DNA of 64,000 bases. It comes from Ruegeria lacuscaerulensis (GTDB taxonomy: Bacteria; Pseudomonadota; Alphaproteobacteria; Rhodobacterales; Rhodobacteraceae). How positions within the stretch are numbered: the first letter of the stretch is position 1; each line of letters begins with the position of its first letter. Positions 17,639 to 27,659 of the stretch are shown here, piece after piece. The notes beneath the pieces were generated by a model. That model saw only the letters and a list, made by a program, of their open reading frames with translations, did no database searches and was not told the DNA's origin. The position numbers were made by a program, and so were the translations under genes. The stretch spans positions 35,043-99,042 of the forward strand of contig NZ_WPZL01000015.1 in NCBI RefSeq assembly GCF_013031245.1, read 5' to 3'.

Positions 17639-18313
17639 ATGAGCGCGACAATCATGTTCGATCTGGACGGAACGCTGGTCGACAGCCTTCCGGACCTTGC
17701 GGCTGCTGTGAACAGGATGCTGCAGGATGCAGGGGTAGCTCCCTTATCGCAGGGCACTGTTAAGCAATTCGTTGGTAACGGTCTGCCCAAGCTGGTTGAG
17801 CGGGTAATCCGACATTGTGACCTACCGTTGAACCGTCACGCGGAATTGTCGCGGCTGACCTTGGCGCATTACAACGCGGCCTCAAGCGATAAAACCGCTG
17901 TCTATCCCGGCGTACCGCAAGCGCTGGATCAATTGCGTCAAATGGGGTGCGTTCTGGGCGTCTGCACAAACAAACCCGAGGCACCCGCGCGTCACGTTCT
18001 GGAGGCGCTGGATTTGGCGCACCATTTCGATGCCGTCCTTGGCGGCGACAGTCTTCACACCCGCAAACCCGATCCGGCCCTTCTGGAGGCGAGCTTTGAT
18101 GCCGTCCGCTCCTCTGGCCTGCGCCTTTTTGTCGGTGACAGTGAGGTGGACGCAGAAACAGCACAGCGGACGCAGGTGCCGTTTCTATTGTTCACCAATG
18201 GCTATCGAAAGTCCCCGGTTGCCGAGATTCCGCACACGGCCAGCTATCGCGACACATCAACCTTGCCTGCACTGGTCACGGAAGTGCTGCAGAAAGTCGG
18301 GCAGACCACCTAA
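17639..18313 (+). CDS. gph: HAD-family phosphatase, phosphoglycolate phosphatase-like
   Basis: 224 residues. HAD motif I is MFDLDGTLVDS (Asp8 nucleophile, Asp10), motif II is VCTNK, motif III includes KPDP, and motif IV is FVGDSEVD. Cap position and length fit phosphoglycolate phosphatase, which removes 2-phosphoglycolate made in DNA repair or the Calvin cycle, though HAD specificity cannot be fixed by motifs. Divergent from hemP with the iron-like box between them. It stands alone; the following gene is convergent. Confidence 0.85.
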   Translation: MSATIMFDLDGTLVDSLPDLAAAVNRMLQDAGVAPLSQGTVKQFVGNGLPKLVERVIRHCDLPLNRHAELSRLTLAHYNAASSDKTAVYPGVPQALDQLRQMGCVLGVCTNKPEAPARHVLEALDLAHHFDAVLGGDSLHTRKPDPALLEASFDAVRSSGLRLFVGDSEVDAETAQRTQVPFLLFTNGYRKSPVAEIPHTASYRDTSTLPALVTEVLQKVGQTT

Positions 18314-18628
18314 AATCCGGGGCCTGCCGCAAGAGGTAAGATCTGGATTGAAACGAGTCCCGGTTGGTAATCGAGGGGCCGGCCGAGGGGGTTAGTAGCC
18401 AGCCCCTCATGGGGGAAAAGTGGTATGGTCCGGAAAGACCGTATCAATACGAAACAGTTAACCAATCCATCCAGAAACAGGTATAGGGGGTTTCCCGTAG
18501 AGCCCGCGACAGCGTTGAAATTGCTGCTAATTATTTTGCGATTTTCAGGTAGTGTGAGCCGTTTCTTTGTCCATTGAACTACAAACTGCCATTTTTTGCG
18601 CGTTTACAGACATGGCAAAATCAAAAAA
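18314..18628. other. Intergenic, no gene seen
   Basis: About 315 bp between the HAD gene and the livF terminator. It holds imperfect hairpins (for example around 18422-18450, a GGTATGGTC arm opposite GACCGTATC) and a GGGG/CCCC stem near 18388-18408, but no open frame or recognisable RNA. Confidence 0.5.
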
Positions 18629-18650
18629 GCGGGGTGGAAATCCACCCCGC
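18629..18650 (-). terminator. Intrinsic terminator of the liv operon
   Basis: GCGGGGTGGA and TCCACCCCGC form a perfect 10-bp stem with an AA loop. On the minus strand it is followed by six U residues (AAAAAA at 18623-18628), 50 bp after the livF stop. This is a textbook rho-independent terminator. Confidence 0.9.
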
Positions 18651-18699
18651 CTGTCGCCGCCAAGGCCCCCAACCTCGGCAACGCCTGATACTGCGTTTG

Positions 18700-19455
18700 T
18701 CAGATAGCCAGATACTCTTCACGCAGTTGCGAATTTTCCAGCACTTCATTCGCCGTGCCATCGAACACAATGCTACCCGTATCGAGGATGATGGCCCGGT
18801 CGGCCAGTTCCAGCGCCCGCACCGCGTTTTGCTCGACAATGATCGTGGTCATGCCCTGTTGCTTGACGTGAATCAGCGTTTTCTCAATCTCGTCTACGAT
18901 GACCGGTGCCAGCCCTTCATAAGGCTCATCCAGCAGCAGCACCTTGATGTCGCGCGCCAATGCCCGTGCAATTGACAGCATCTGCTGTTCACCGCCCGAC
19001 AGAGTCACACCTTCCTGCTTGCGACGTTCTCCCAGTCTTGGAAACAACTCGTAAAGCCGTTCCAGTGACCAACCTACAGGCGGCGCGATCTGCGCGAGTT
19101 GCAGATTCTCTTCGACCGTAAGGCCTGGAATGATCCGCCGGTCCTCGGGCACCAGACCCAGCCCGGCAGCCGCGGCTTCGTAGCTGGCCATCTTGTGCAG
19201 TGGCTGGTGGTCCAGCCAGATCTCGCCATGCCGCACTTCGGGCTCACCCACCCGCGCGATGGACCGCAGGGTCGAGGTTTTGCCTGCCCCGTTCCGGCCC
19301 AGCAGCGCCAGAATTTCGCCCTCGTGCACGTTAAAGCTGACACCTTGCACGATATAGCTTTCGCCGTAATAGGAATGCATGTCCCATACCGACAGAAATG
19401 CCGGTGCGGTGCTGGCCCTGTTAGCATGTTTTGAAAAGTCAGGTTTCTCGTTCAT
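18700..19455 (-). CDS. livF: ABC transporter ATP-binding protein LivF-type
   Basis: 251 residues. Walker A LLGRNGAGKTSTL, signature LSGGEQQMLSIARAL and Walker B VLLLDEPYEGLAP are intact; the YEGLAP ending is typical of LivF. It powers import with LivG, LivH and LivM. Slightly longer at the N-terminus (about 20 extra residues) than E. coli LivF. It is the last gene of the leftward five-gene operon and is followed by an intrinsic terminator. Confidence 0.93.
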   Translation of the reverse strand: MNEKPDFSKHANRASTAPAFLSVWDMHSYYGESYIVQGVSFNVHEGEILALLGRNGAGKTSTLRSIARVGEPEVRHGEIWLDHQPLHKMASYEAAAAGLGLVPEDRRIIPGLTVEENLQLAQIAPPVGWSLERLYELFPRLGERRKQEGVTLSGGEQQMLSIARALARDIKVLLLDEPYEGLAPVIVDEIEKTLIHVKQQGMTTIIVEQNAVRALELADRAIILDTGSIVFDGTANEVLENSQLREEYLAI

Positions 19456-19464
19456 AGCTTTTCC

Positions 19465-20220
19465 TCACGCTGCCTCGCCCAGATAAGCCTCACGGACTTT
19501 CGGGTTTCCGCGGATGTTTTCCGGAATGTCTTCAACCAGCGGCGTGCCCTGCGCCAGAACGGTGATGCGTTCGGCCAGGCTGAAGACGACGTGCATGTCG
19601 TGCTCGATGATGGCGATGGTGATGTCTCGCTCTTCCTTGATCTGTTTCAGCAGATCGATGGTGTTGTTGGTGTCCGCACGCGCCATGCCCGCAGTGGGTT
19701 CGTCCAACAATAACAGGCGTGGGTTTTGGCTGAGGCACATGCCGATCTCAAGCCGCCGCTTGTCGCCACGAGACAACGACGCGGCATGCATCTCGCGTTT
19801 GTCAGCCATGTTCATCTCTTCCAGCATCGCCTCGGCCTGTTCCACGACCGCCTTTTCATTGGCGATAGTTTCGTAGGCGTGCATGCGGAACGCGCCGTCC
19901 CGCATTGCGAATATCGGGATCAGCATGTTTTCCATCACCGTCAGCTCGCCGAAAATCTCGGGTGTCTGGAACACGCGGCTGATGCCCATCTGGTTGATCT
20001 GAAACGGCTCGAGCCCCAGCACCGAGTTGTTGTCGAACAGCACGGACCCGGTATCCGGCATCAGCTTGCCGACCAGACAGTTCAGCAGGGTCGACTTACC
20101 CGCGCCGTTCGGACCGATAATAGCGTGGACCGAGTTTTCCTCGACGCTGAGGGTCACATCGGACAGCGCCTTGAGACCACCAAAGCGTTTACTGACGTCT
20201 TTGACTCTTAGAATTGCCAT
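19465..20220 (-). CDS. livG: ABC transporter ATP-binding protein LivG-type
   Basis: 251 residues from the ATG at 20218-20220; the frame is open 45 bases further but that would overlap livM. Walker A is IIGPNGAGKSTLLN and Walker B LLLLDEPTAGM. The signature reads LSRGDKRRLEIG instead of LSGGQ/LSGGE, as in many HAAT-family LivG/UrtD proteins. It pairs with LivF under the LivH-LivM channel. Ten bases separate it from livM's stop. Confidence 0.92.
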   Translation of the reverse strand: MAILRVKDVSKRFGGLKALSDVTLSVEENSVHAIIGPNGAGKSTLLNCLVGKLMPDTGSVLFDNNSVLGLEPFQINQMGISRVFQTPEIFGELTVMENMLIPIFAMRDGAFRMHAYETIANEKAVVEQAEAMLEEMNMADKREMHAASLSRGDKRRLEIGMCLSQNPRLLLLDEPTAGMARADTNNTIDLLKQIKEERDITIAIIEHDMHVVFSLAERITVLAQGTPLVEDIPENIRGNPKVREAYLGEAA

Positions 20221-20230
20221 GGCCGCCCCC

Positions 20231-21436
20231 CTATTCCGCAGGCTCAGTTTTGCCCGACGGTGCATCGTCAGATTTTGTTTTCTTGCGCTTGAACCAGTTC
20301 AGCAGGCGCTGCCCCCCCTCGACCAATCCGCCCGGCAGGTAGATCACCACCAGCATGAACAGGATGCCCAGCGTAAGGTGCCAGCCCTTGCCGATGAACG
20401 GATGGATCAGGAACACAACCGCGTCCTCAAGCCCATCGGGCAGGAAGGCGAACCAGCTGTGCAGCACGTTGTCGTTGATCTTCGAGAAGATGTTCTCGAA
20501 ATACTTGATGAAGCCTGCGCCCAGAACCGGGCCGATCAGCGTGCCTGTGCCACCCAGAATGGTCATCAGAACGACCTCGCCCGAGGCAGTCCATTGCATC
20601 CGCTCGGCCCCCGCCAGCGGGTCCATCGCAGCCATCAGGCCACCGGCCAGACCGGCATACATGCCCGAGATCACGAAGGCCGCCAGCGTGTAAGGTTTGG
20701 AATTCAGGCCGGTATAGTTCATCCGCTGCTGGTTCGATTTCACCGCCCGCAGCATCATGCCAAAAGGAGACCGGAAAATACGGATGGCCAGATAGAACAC
20801 CACCATCAGGATCACGGCGCACAGGTAGTAACCCGCGTTGAAGTCGAAACTCCAGGCCCCCAAATCCATCGTATAGGTCGCCCGCATCGGCAGTCCGAAC
20901 AGGTGCGGCAGGTCCGGTGCATTGGCACCCTGCAGGATTTGCGGATCGTCCGCATAGACCTGCAGGCCGGTTTCCCCGTTGGTCAGGTTGAACTTGGGGT
21001 TCGACAGCACCGAATAGGCCAGCGCAAAGCTCATCTGTGCGAAAGCCAGCGTCAGGATCGAGAAATAGATACCCGACCGCCGCAGGCTGACAAACCCGAT
21101 GAGAAGCGAGAACAGACCCGCCACCACGACGCTCAGCGCAATAGCCGGAATGACGTTGTAGCTGAGCAGTTTGAACATCCATACGGCGGAATAGGACCCC
21201 ACGCCAAGGAAGGCCGCGTGGCCAAAGGACAGATACCCGGTCAGGCCGAACAGGATGTTGAAACCGATCGCGAAGATGCCGAAGATCACGAAGCGCTGCA
21301 TCAGATCCGGATAACCCGCGTTGAACTGCGCCATCGCACTGCCCTCGGGGAACGGATTCAGGATGAAGGGGGCCAGCAACGTCAGGAGGGCGACAATGAT
21401 CAGCAGGCTGGTGTCTTTTTTGTTTAGTCCCAACAT
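20231..21436 (-). CDS. livM: HAAT-family ABC permease LivM-type
   Basis: 401 residues with about ten hydrophobic segments and the family motifs [16 protein letters not shown] and a late [15 protein letters not shown]. It forms the inner-membrane channel with LivH. The C-terminal tail is basic and charged ([15 protein letters not shown]). Only three bases separate it from the livH stop. A 466-residue frame on the opposite strand is a shadow of this gene. Confidence 0.93.
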   Translation of the reverse strand: MLGLNKKDTSLLIIVALLTLLAPFILNPFPEGSAMAQFNAGYPDLMQRFVIFGIFAIGFNILFGLTGYLSFGHAAFLGVGSYSAVWMFKLLSYNVIPAIALSVVVAGLFSLLIGFVSLRRSGIYFSILTLAFAQMSFALAYSVLSNPKFNLTNGETGLQVYADDPQILQGANAPDLPHLFGLPMRATYTMDLGAWSFDFNAGYYLCAVILMVVFYLAIRIFRSPFGMMLRAVKSNQQRMNYTGLNSKPYTLAAFVISGMYAGLAGGLMAAMDPLAGAERMQWTASGEVVLMTILGGTGTLIGPVLGAGFIKYFENIFSKINDNVLHSWFAFLPDGLEDAVVFLIHPFIGKGWHLTLGILFMLVVIYLPGGLVEGGQRLLNWFKRKKTKSDDAPSGKTEPAE

Positions 21437-21439
21437 GGA

Positions 21440-22471
21440 TTATTCCTCCATCACGCCTTTGCGGCCCATCAGCCCGCGCGGCCGCGTCAGCAACACAACA
21501 ATGGCGACAAGGTAGATGATGATCTGGTTGATGCCCGGTATCGTAGTGGTGGCCCAGGTCGTCGAAGCAAAGCTTTCCAGGATGCCAAGCAAGAATCCGG
21601 CCAGCACCGCACCGGGCAATGAACCCATGCCACCCACAACAACCACAACGAAGCTAAGGACCAGAAAATCCATGCCCATGTGGTAGTTCGGCGGGTTGAG
21701 CGGCCCGTACATCACACCGGCCAGCCCCGCCACAGCGGCGGCAATGCCGAACATGATGGTAAAGCGGCGGTCGATATTAATACCCAATAGCCCAACAGTT
21801 TCACGATCCGCCATCCCGGCGCGGACGACCATACCGAAGGTGGTAAATTGCAGGAACGAAAAGACCGCACCGATAATACCCACGGCAAAGCCGAAATAAA
21901 CCAACCGCCAGATCGGATAGATGATCGCGTTAGGGTCGAACCCTACCATGACACCAAGATCAACCGAGCCGCTCAGTGCATCAGGCGGCGGGGTCTGGAT
22001 CGGGTTGGCGCCGAAGAAATACTTGACGATTTCCTGCAAAACGATGGCCAGACCAAAGGTCACAAGGATCTGATCCGCGTGCGGACGCTTGTAGAAATGC
22101 TTGATCAGCCCTCGTTCCATCACGTAGCCGACCAGCAGCATGATCGGGATCGCGAACAGGATGGCCAACGGCACGGACCAATCGATGATCGTCGCGCCAA
22201 CTTCGGGGCCGAACCAGGCTTCGACGTAAGGGGTTTCGACCTTCAGCGGATTGCCCAGGAAATCTTTCTGGGTTTCGTCAAGGGTTTCGAAACTCAGATT
22301 CAGAAGTTTCTGCAAGGTCACGGCGCAGAACGCTCCGATCATGAACAGCGCCCCGTGGGCAAAATTCACAACGCCCAGCGTTCCGAATATCAGCGTCAGA
22401 CCCAGCGCGATCAGCGCATAGGCTGACCCTTTGTCCAGCCCGTTCAGAATTTGCAATAGGATGGCGTCCAT
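21440..22471 (-). CDS. livH: HAAT-family ABC permease LivH-type
   Basis: 343 residues from ATG 22469-22471; the open frame runs 66 bases further but without ribosome site. Contains LGLTLIFGTLGVVNFAHGAL near residue 25, the LivH signature, and a late VVVVGGMGSLPGAV motif. An insert of about 45 residues follows the first helices (residues about 50-95, FETLDETQKDFLGNPLKVE), longer than E. coli LivH and seen in subgroups that import other solutes. Partner of LivM. Confidence 0.92.
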   Translation of the reverse strand: MDAILLQILNGLDKGSAYALIALGLTLIFGTLGVVNFAHGALFMIGAFCAVTLQKLLNLSFETLDETQKDFLGNPLKVETPYVEAWFGPEVGATIIDWSVPLAILFAIPIMLLVGYVMERGLIKHFYKRPHADQILVTFGLAIVLQEIVKYFFGANPIQTPPPDALSGSVDLGVMVGFDPNAIIYPIWRLVYFGFAVGIIGAVFSFLQFTTFGMVVRAGMADRETVGLLGINIDRRFTIMFGIAAAVAGLAGVMYGPLNPPNYHMGMDFLVLSFVVVVVGGMGSLPGAVLAGFLLGILESFASTTWATTTIPGINQIIIYLVAIVVLLTRPRGLMGRKGVMEE

Positions 22472-22515
22472 AGGCCCCACCTCAAGGTTGGTCAGCGTGG
22501 ATTGAGTGTTCGGGA

Positions 22516-22533
22516 CCGGGCCATCTGGCCCGG
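22516..22533. other. Hairpin between the binding-protein gene and livH
   Basis: CCGGGCCA and TGGCCCGG face each other with a 2-base centre, in the 112-bp gap after the substrate-binding-protein gene. Such stem loops commonly protect the binding-protein mRNA and reduce read-through to the permeases. No U-run follows, so it is not a full terminator. Confidence 0.5.
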
Positions 22534-22583
22534 CCACAGGGGGTCTGGCCGCAGGGGAAGCGGTCAGACTTCAGCCAAAGGCG

Positions 22584-23930
22584 TTACGCGCCCGGATTAC
22601 ACTCACCCAGTTCACCACCGGCGAACATCGGGTGTTCCGGATCGTATTCGACCTGCGCACGCGGCGTGATCTCGACGATTTCCAGCGTGTCATACTCGTT
22701 GGTCGGGTTCTCGTTGCCCCGCACGACCAGCACGTCCTTGAAACACTGGTGATCCGCACCACGGTACAAGGTCGGACCGTTGCCCAAGCCGTCGAACTCA
22801 AAATCTTCCAGGGCTTCAACAACACCGCAAGGATTGAAAGTCCCCGCCCGCTCGACCGCATCTGCGTAGAGCAGAACCTGCGCATAGCAGGTCTGGGCCG
22901 AGTTGGACGGCGGCTTGCCATACTTCTCACCGAAGGACTTCACAAAGGCCTTGGTGCCCTCATCCTGCAACTGCCAGTTCCAGTTCATCGAACCCAGCAC
23001 GCCTTTGATGTTCTCGCCCGCACCGGCGGCCATCAGTTCGGAATACAGCGGCACAACGATCTTGAAGTCCTTGCCGTTGGCCACCTTGTCGAGAAGGCCA
23101 AACTGGATCGCGTTGGTCAGCGAGTTCACCATGTTGCCGCCATAGTGGTTCAGAACCAGAACGTCAGCGCCCGAATTCAAAACCGGAGCGATGTAGGACG
23201 AGAAGTCCGTCGACGCGAGTGGTGTCTTGACCGTATTGACCGTTTCCCATCCCAGGGCTTCGGTCGAGGCAACGATCGACTCTTCCTGAGTCCAGCCCCA
23301 GTTGTAGTCGGCCGTCAGGTGGTAGGCGCGGCGTTCCTTGCCCATCTCCGCCGCCAGCACCGGCGCCAGCGCAGCTCCCGACATGTACGCGTTGAAGAAA
23401 TGGCGGAACCCGTTGGCTTTCTTGTCCTTGCCTGTAGTGTCGTTGGCGTGGGTCAGACCGGCCATGAAAATCACGCCCGCTTCCTGACACAGACCCTGTA
23501 CCGCAACGGCCACGCCCGAAGACGAACCACCGTTAATCATGATCGCACCGTCTTTTTCGATCATCGACTTGGCCGATGCACGCGCTGCGTCCGACTTGGT
23601 TTGCGTATCGCCGGTGACGAACCCGACCTTTTTGCCGAGGATTCCGTTGCCCTTCAGCGCCTTGGACGTAAAGGTGTTCAGGCATCCACCATCGCCTTCC
23701 CCGTTCAGATGCTCAACAGCCAATTGCTGCGCCAGCAATTCGTCATTCCCTTCCTCAGCATACGGCCCGGTCTGGGGAACGTTAAAACCCAGAACAACCG
23801 AAGACCCTGTTGGCTCGTTGGTGTAGGCAGCAGCCGACGAAGCCGTAAAGATCGTAGGCAGAGCCAGGCCAGTACCCGCGACGGCACCAGACTTCAGCAC
23901 GCCGCGGCGTGTGACAGATTTATTGGTCAT
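22584..23930 (-). CDS. Periplasmic substrate-binding protein of the Liv-type transporter
   Basis: 448 residues from ATG 23928-23930, with a GGAGG site seven bases upstream. The leader (TRRGVLKSG then a hydrophobic stretch ending SSAAA) is a twin-arginine-type signal, so it may be exported folded. The mature part is a type-1 periplasmic binding fold (VVLGFNVPQTGPYAEEGND). It has a Cys pair and is longer than LivJ (about 370), so branched-chain amino acids are only one possibility; amides, urea-like or aromatic solutes are handled by relatives. First gene of the operon. Confidence 0.9.
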   Translation of the reverse strand: MTNKSVTRRGVLKSGAVAGTGLALPTIFTASSAAAYTNEPTGSSVVLGFNVPQTGPYAEEGNDELLAQQLAVEHLNGEGDGGCLNTFTSKALKGNGILGKKVGFVTGDTQTKSDAARASAKSMIEKDGAIMINGGSSSGVAVAVQGLCQEAGVIFMAGLTHANDTTGKDKKANGFRHFFNAYMSGAALAPVLAAEMGKERRAYHLTADYNWGWTQEESIVASTEALGWETVNTVKTPLASTDFSSYIAPVLNSGADVLVLNHYGGNMVNSLTNAIQFGLLDKVANGKDFKIVVPLYSELMAAGAGENIKGVLGSMNWNWQLQDEGTKAFVKSFGEKYGKPPSNSAQTCYAQVLLYADAVERAGTFNPCGVVEALEDFEFDGLGNGPTLYRGADHQCFKDVLVVRGNENPTNEYDTLEIVEITPRAQVEYDPEHPMFAGGELGECNPGA

Positions 23931-24260
23931 TAATTCCTCCCATTTCCCATTCATTCGTCCTCTGGCTCCTCTTCCAGTGGACGAAAACGCGGTTAAGCGT
24001 AAATTTGAGTATGGAGGCGGTGGTGAAAAATCAGCAATAACCTATTCAAAATGCGGCAATGTTGTGTAAATAAATGAACAACTTTTTCTTATAATTGTAA
24101 AAGATCGACCGCGCACTTTCTTTATGCACTGAAATATTTTCTTTTTCTTGTAACGCGCAACTGGGTCCGACATGCAGATTGCCCGCTTCTGGACCGCCAA
24201 CGGATCATTCCAATTCAAAAACCACAAGTACCAGTTCGCTCGTTGGTCATCCAGACTGCG
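23931..24260. other. Upstream region of the liv operon, no gene
   Basis: 330 bp, A+T rich from 24040 to 24150. It should hold the operon promoter on the minus strand. A small dyad GTTGT...ACAAC (24061-24082) is visible. The left end of the IS3 element begins at 24261. Confidence 0.5.
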
Positions 24261-24316
24261 TGATCCTCCCCCACTGAATTGGTCCGGCCCTATAGTTAGG
24301 AATCGGAGGATCAATT

Positions 24317-24622
24317 ATGGGAGACAAGCGACCCAAGCCGGAAGAGATTGTCACGAAGCTACGACAGGTTGAGGTACTATGTGGGCAAGGGATGCCGCGC
24401 ATTGATACAATCAGGCGGGTGCAGATAACGGAACAGACATTCTATCGCTGGCGTAAGCAATATGGCGGTATGGGAACCGACCAACTGAAAGAACTCAAAC
24501 GCCTTCAGAATGAGAATGACCGGCAGCGCCGAGCCGTGTCTGATCCAACGCTGGACAAGCTCATATTGGGGAAACTGCACGGGGAAGCTACTGAGCCCTT
24601 CGCGTCGTCGAGCCTGCATTGA
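24317..24622 (+). CDS. IS3-family transposase OrfA (probably frameshifted at its 3' end)
   Basis: 101 residues. N-terminal helix-turn-helix ([20 protein letters not shown], later [12 protein letters not shown]) and a leucine-zipper region ([18 protein letters not shown]). The usual ending after LDKLIL is a short EAARGNF-like tail; here a tail of that kind appears only in the neighbouring frame (GETARGSY, stop at 24592-24594), consistent with a 1-base deletion at about 24569. With the deletion, the frame relation to orfB no longer fits -1 frameshifting, so the copy may not make the fused transposase. Confidence 0.8.
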   Translation: MGDKRPKPEEIVTKLRQVEVLCGQGMPRIDTIRRVQITEQTFYRWRKQYGGMGTDQLKELKRLQNENDRQRRAVSDPTLDKLILGKLHGEATEPFASSSLH

Positions 24623-25442
24623 GCATGTGCCAAACCAGTTCCACATCTCAGAACGTAGTGCCTGCCGTGTCTTGGGACAGCATCGATCCACACAAAGGCG
24701 GATGCCTGTTGGTCGTGCTGATGAAGATCGCCTGGTGGCCGACATGATCGAGCTGACGCGCCAGTATGGTCGATACGGCTATCGGCGGGTTGCGGCTTTG
24801 CTCAGAGATGCAGGTTGGCTGGTGAACGACAAACGTGTCGAACGTCTGTGGCGACGTGAAGGGCTCAAAGTGCCGATGAAACAACCCAGCAAGGGACGGC
24901 TCTGGCTGAACGACAGCTCAGGCGTCCGGCTTAGACCGGAGTATGGCAATCACGTCTGGTCGTATGACTTCGTGCATCACCGAACCGATCAAGGCAAGGC
25001 TTTCAGGACATTGAACATCCTGGACGAATACAGCCGGGAATGCCTTGCAATCCGGGTGAAGCGGAAGCTGAACTCGACCGAGGTCAACGGTGCTTTGACA
25101 GACTTGTATATCCTGCGTGGCATCCCCGTTTACACTCGTTCTGACAATGGACCGGAGTTCATTGCCGGAGCTGTCAGAGACTGGATTACAGCCGTCGGTG
25201 CCAAGACCGCTTACATCGAGCCAGGGTCACCTTGGGAGAATGGATACCGCGAAAGCTTCAATGCCCGGCTTCGTGATGAACTGCTCAATGACGAAATCTT
25301 CTACAGCTTGCGGGAGGCACAAATCCTGATCGAGAAATGGAGGAAACACTACAACACCAAACGACCCCACAGTGCTTTGGGCTACCGCAAACCGGCTCCG
25401 CAAACCATCGTCCCGATGGAGCCAAGGCCAATCATGCACTAA
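24510..25442 (+). CDS. IS3-family transposase OrfB (DDE integrase domain)
   Basis: 310 residues if the first ATG is used; in this family the product is normally made as an OrfAB fusion, so the true start is uncertain. The rve-type catalytic core is intact: Asp in [11 protein letters not shown], Asp in RSDNGPEF, and Glu in [20 protein letters not shown]. An HTH_21-like segment ([17 protein letters not shown]) precedes it. The C-terminus ends [13 protein letters not shown], typical of the IS3 family. Confidence 0.9.
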   Translation: MRMTGSAEPCLIQRWTSSYWGNCTGKLLSPSRRRACIEHVPNQFHISERSACRVLGQHRSTQRRMPVGRADEDRLVADMIELTRQYGRYGYRRVAALLRDAGWLVNDKRVERLWRREGLKVPMKQPSKGRLWLNDSSGVRLRPEYGNHVWSYDFVHHRTDQGKAFRTLNILDEYSRECLAIRVKRKLNSTEVNGALTDLYILRGIPVYTRSDNGPEFIAGAVRDWITAVGAKTAYIEPGSPWENGYRESFNARLRDELLNDEIFYSLREAQILIEKWRKHYNTKRPHSALGYRKPAPQTIVPMEPRPIMH

Positions 25443-25476
25443 CATTCAAACTGGACCACCCTGGTGGGGCGGATCA

Positions 25477-25998
25477 ATTTTGGGAGCGCCTAATGTCAAG
25501 CCCGGTGAAAATCCGCGCCGCAGTTTCTTTCGTGGAATTCACTAACCGTATTGAATGGTAGCGCGGACAAAGCGAGCATTCGTCCTTTGCTGCTCCTGAT
25601 TGTTCCAACCTGGGTCGTGGGGTAACAATTTGGTAAGACCACTCAAGCTCTATGTGGTTGCGAAAGACGTTCGCCACGCTGGGCGCGGCGCTCTCCGCGG
25701 TTGGTGAATGCCCGGTAAACGTCTTTATGTGAAGCATATCACCGCGAGATGGTGCCGATTCGTAAAGTTGATTTTCCGTCTGCAAGGATTTGGATTCGAC
25801 GAAGAAGTGACACAACTTAATCTTGGAGCGGCTCCTGAAAATCTTGAGACTGCCGTTAGCGGCCGTCGATCGGATTTCTGTCTCGCCACGATGTGGCCCG
25901 CCGAACCGGCCGATGGCTGCCCCGCGAAGTCGAGGGTTCGACGAATGACCGCATAGCTCAGTTCTGTACAATCAAGTTCACAACCAGTGTTTGCTAAT
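25477..25998. other. 522-bp stretch without a supported gene
   Basis: A 165-residue frame exists on the minus strand (25474-25971) but starts inside or beside the IS end, has no ribosome site and reads like noncoding text. I see no RNA gene or repeat unit that I can prove. Confidence 0.4.
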
Positions 25999-26643
<645 letters not shown>

Positions 26644-26955
26644 CGAACCTCCGCAACTGAATTGGTCCACGCCTATGTTTAGGAAACGGAGGACCAAGAA
26701 TGGCAAACAAGCGACCGAAGCCCGAAGAGATTGTCTCTAAGTTACGGCAGGTTGAGGTGCTGATGGGGCAAGGTATGTCCCGTTTGGATGCGATCAGACA
26801 GATCGGCGTTGTTGAACAGACTTATTACCGTTGGCGAAAGAAATACGGCGGAATGAGCGTAGATCAGTTGAAGGAACTGAAGCGACTTCAGAAGGAGGAC
26901 GAGCGGCTGAGGCGTGCGGTTTCCGATCCAACGTTGGACAAATTGATCCTGAAGG
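26644..26955 (+). mobile_element. Truncated IS3-family element (left end and orfA only)
   Basis: The left end (about 26644, with ACTGAATTGGTCC shared with the element at 24261) and an orfA start at 26700 encode [20 protein letters not shown] and onward, clearly homologous but not identical to the complete copy. Homology stops after the codons for LDKLILK; from 26951-26955 the sequence continues into the reversed coding strand of a binding-protein gene. The orfB part and the right end are gone. Confidence 0.85.
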
Positions 26956-27559
26956 CGCCGGTGCCGTTTGGATCCAGCGGGTCGATCTTGCCGTCACTGG
27001 CTTTCTTGATCAGGAAGCCCTGCCCCGCAAGGATCGCCGCGAAATCCACGTTGCCGCTGCCCAGGGTGATCTGGACCGTATTGGCGTCCGGGGCCGTGAT
27101 TCCGGTGATGTCCCCGATCAGCGGCCCAACCCCTGAACTGTTGCCTTCACCGCGGTGATAGTTCAGCGAGGCAATAACGTCGTCCGCTGTCAGTTCCTGC
27201 CCATCATGGAACTGGACACCTTTGCGGATGTTGAATGTCCAAGCCGAAGCATCTGCGTTCGGCTCCCAGGATTCTGCCAGTTCCCCAACCAGCGAACCGT
27301 CCGGAGCGATCTCGGTCAGGTTGTTGAATGCCGCGAAGGTGATGGCCCACTCAAACCCGTTCTCCAACAAACCCGGATCGAGTGAATCCGCGGTTGCACC
27401 GTGGGCAAGACCCACCCGCAAATGGCCGCCCTGGGCCGGTGCGGCCTTGGCAGACGAAGGTAGCCATAGTGATGAAGTTGCCCCAACTGCTGCAGTTGCA
27501 GCCGTAGTTTTCAAAAAGTTTCGACGGGTCGTACCCGCATTGTGATTGCGCATTTCCAT
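26951..27559 (-). pseudogene. N-terminal fragment of a family 5 (peptide/opine-type) ABC substrate-binding protein
   Basis: About 200 intact residues of a protein that normally has about 500. The leader RRNFLKTTAATAAVGATSS is a twin-arginine signal, followed by HLRVGLAHGATADSLDPGLL and LTEIAPDGSLVGELAESWEP, the DppA/OppA-type N-terminus, then FHDGQELTADDV and GTGAF. Right after GTGAF the sequence switches to IS3 orfA in antisense. An AAGGAG site precedes the ATG at 27557-27559. No permease or ATPase genes follow, so the transporter is destroyed here. Confidence 0.88.
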
Positions 27560-27659
27560 TTTCTCCTTGCTGGATATTTATGGCCTTCTTGACGAGGCTC
27601 TTTGTAAATCCGAAATCACCATCCCCCCGATCAGGGAGATGGTGACTGGCTTGGTGAAA

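Larger units (their letters stand above)
24261..25476 (+). mobile_element. IS3-family insertion sequence (about 1.2 kb)
   Basis: Ends begin TGATCC (24261) and close GGATCA (25476) with imperfect inverted repeats of about 25 bp (both start TGATCC-x-CCCC and contain GGTCC). It carries overlapping orfA and orfB. No short direct repeat flanks the ends (CGC-side bases GCG versus ATT), so the insertion site may have been rearranged. A second, truncated relative lies at 26644. Confidence 0.85.

Noticed and set aside
18314..18628. Structured RNA gene in the gap after the HAD phosphatase
   Set aside because: Hairpins are imperfect and no known RNA signature could be recognised.
20027..22426. Long plus-strand frames antisense to livM and livH (up to 466 residues)
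   Set aside because: The minus-strand frames carry the complete Liv permease motifs; the antisense frames are Arg/His/Gln-rich shadows of high-G+C coding DNA.
22506..23933. 475-residue plus-strand frame antisense to the binding protein
   Set aside because: The opposite strand has a twin-arginine signal, ribosome site and binding-protein fold; the antisense product has no recognisable feature.
25474..25971. 165-residue minus-strand frame next to the IS3 element
   Set aside because: Begins without ribosome site, overlaps the IS end and has no domain; treated as intergenic.
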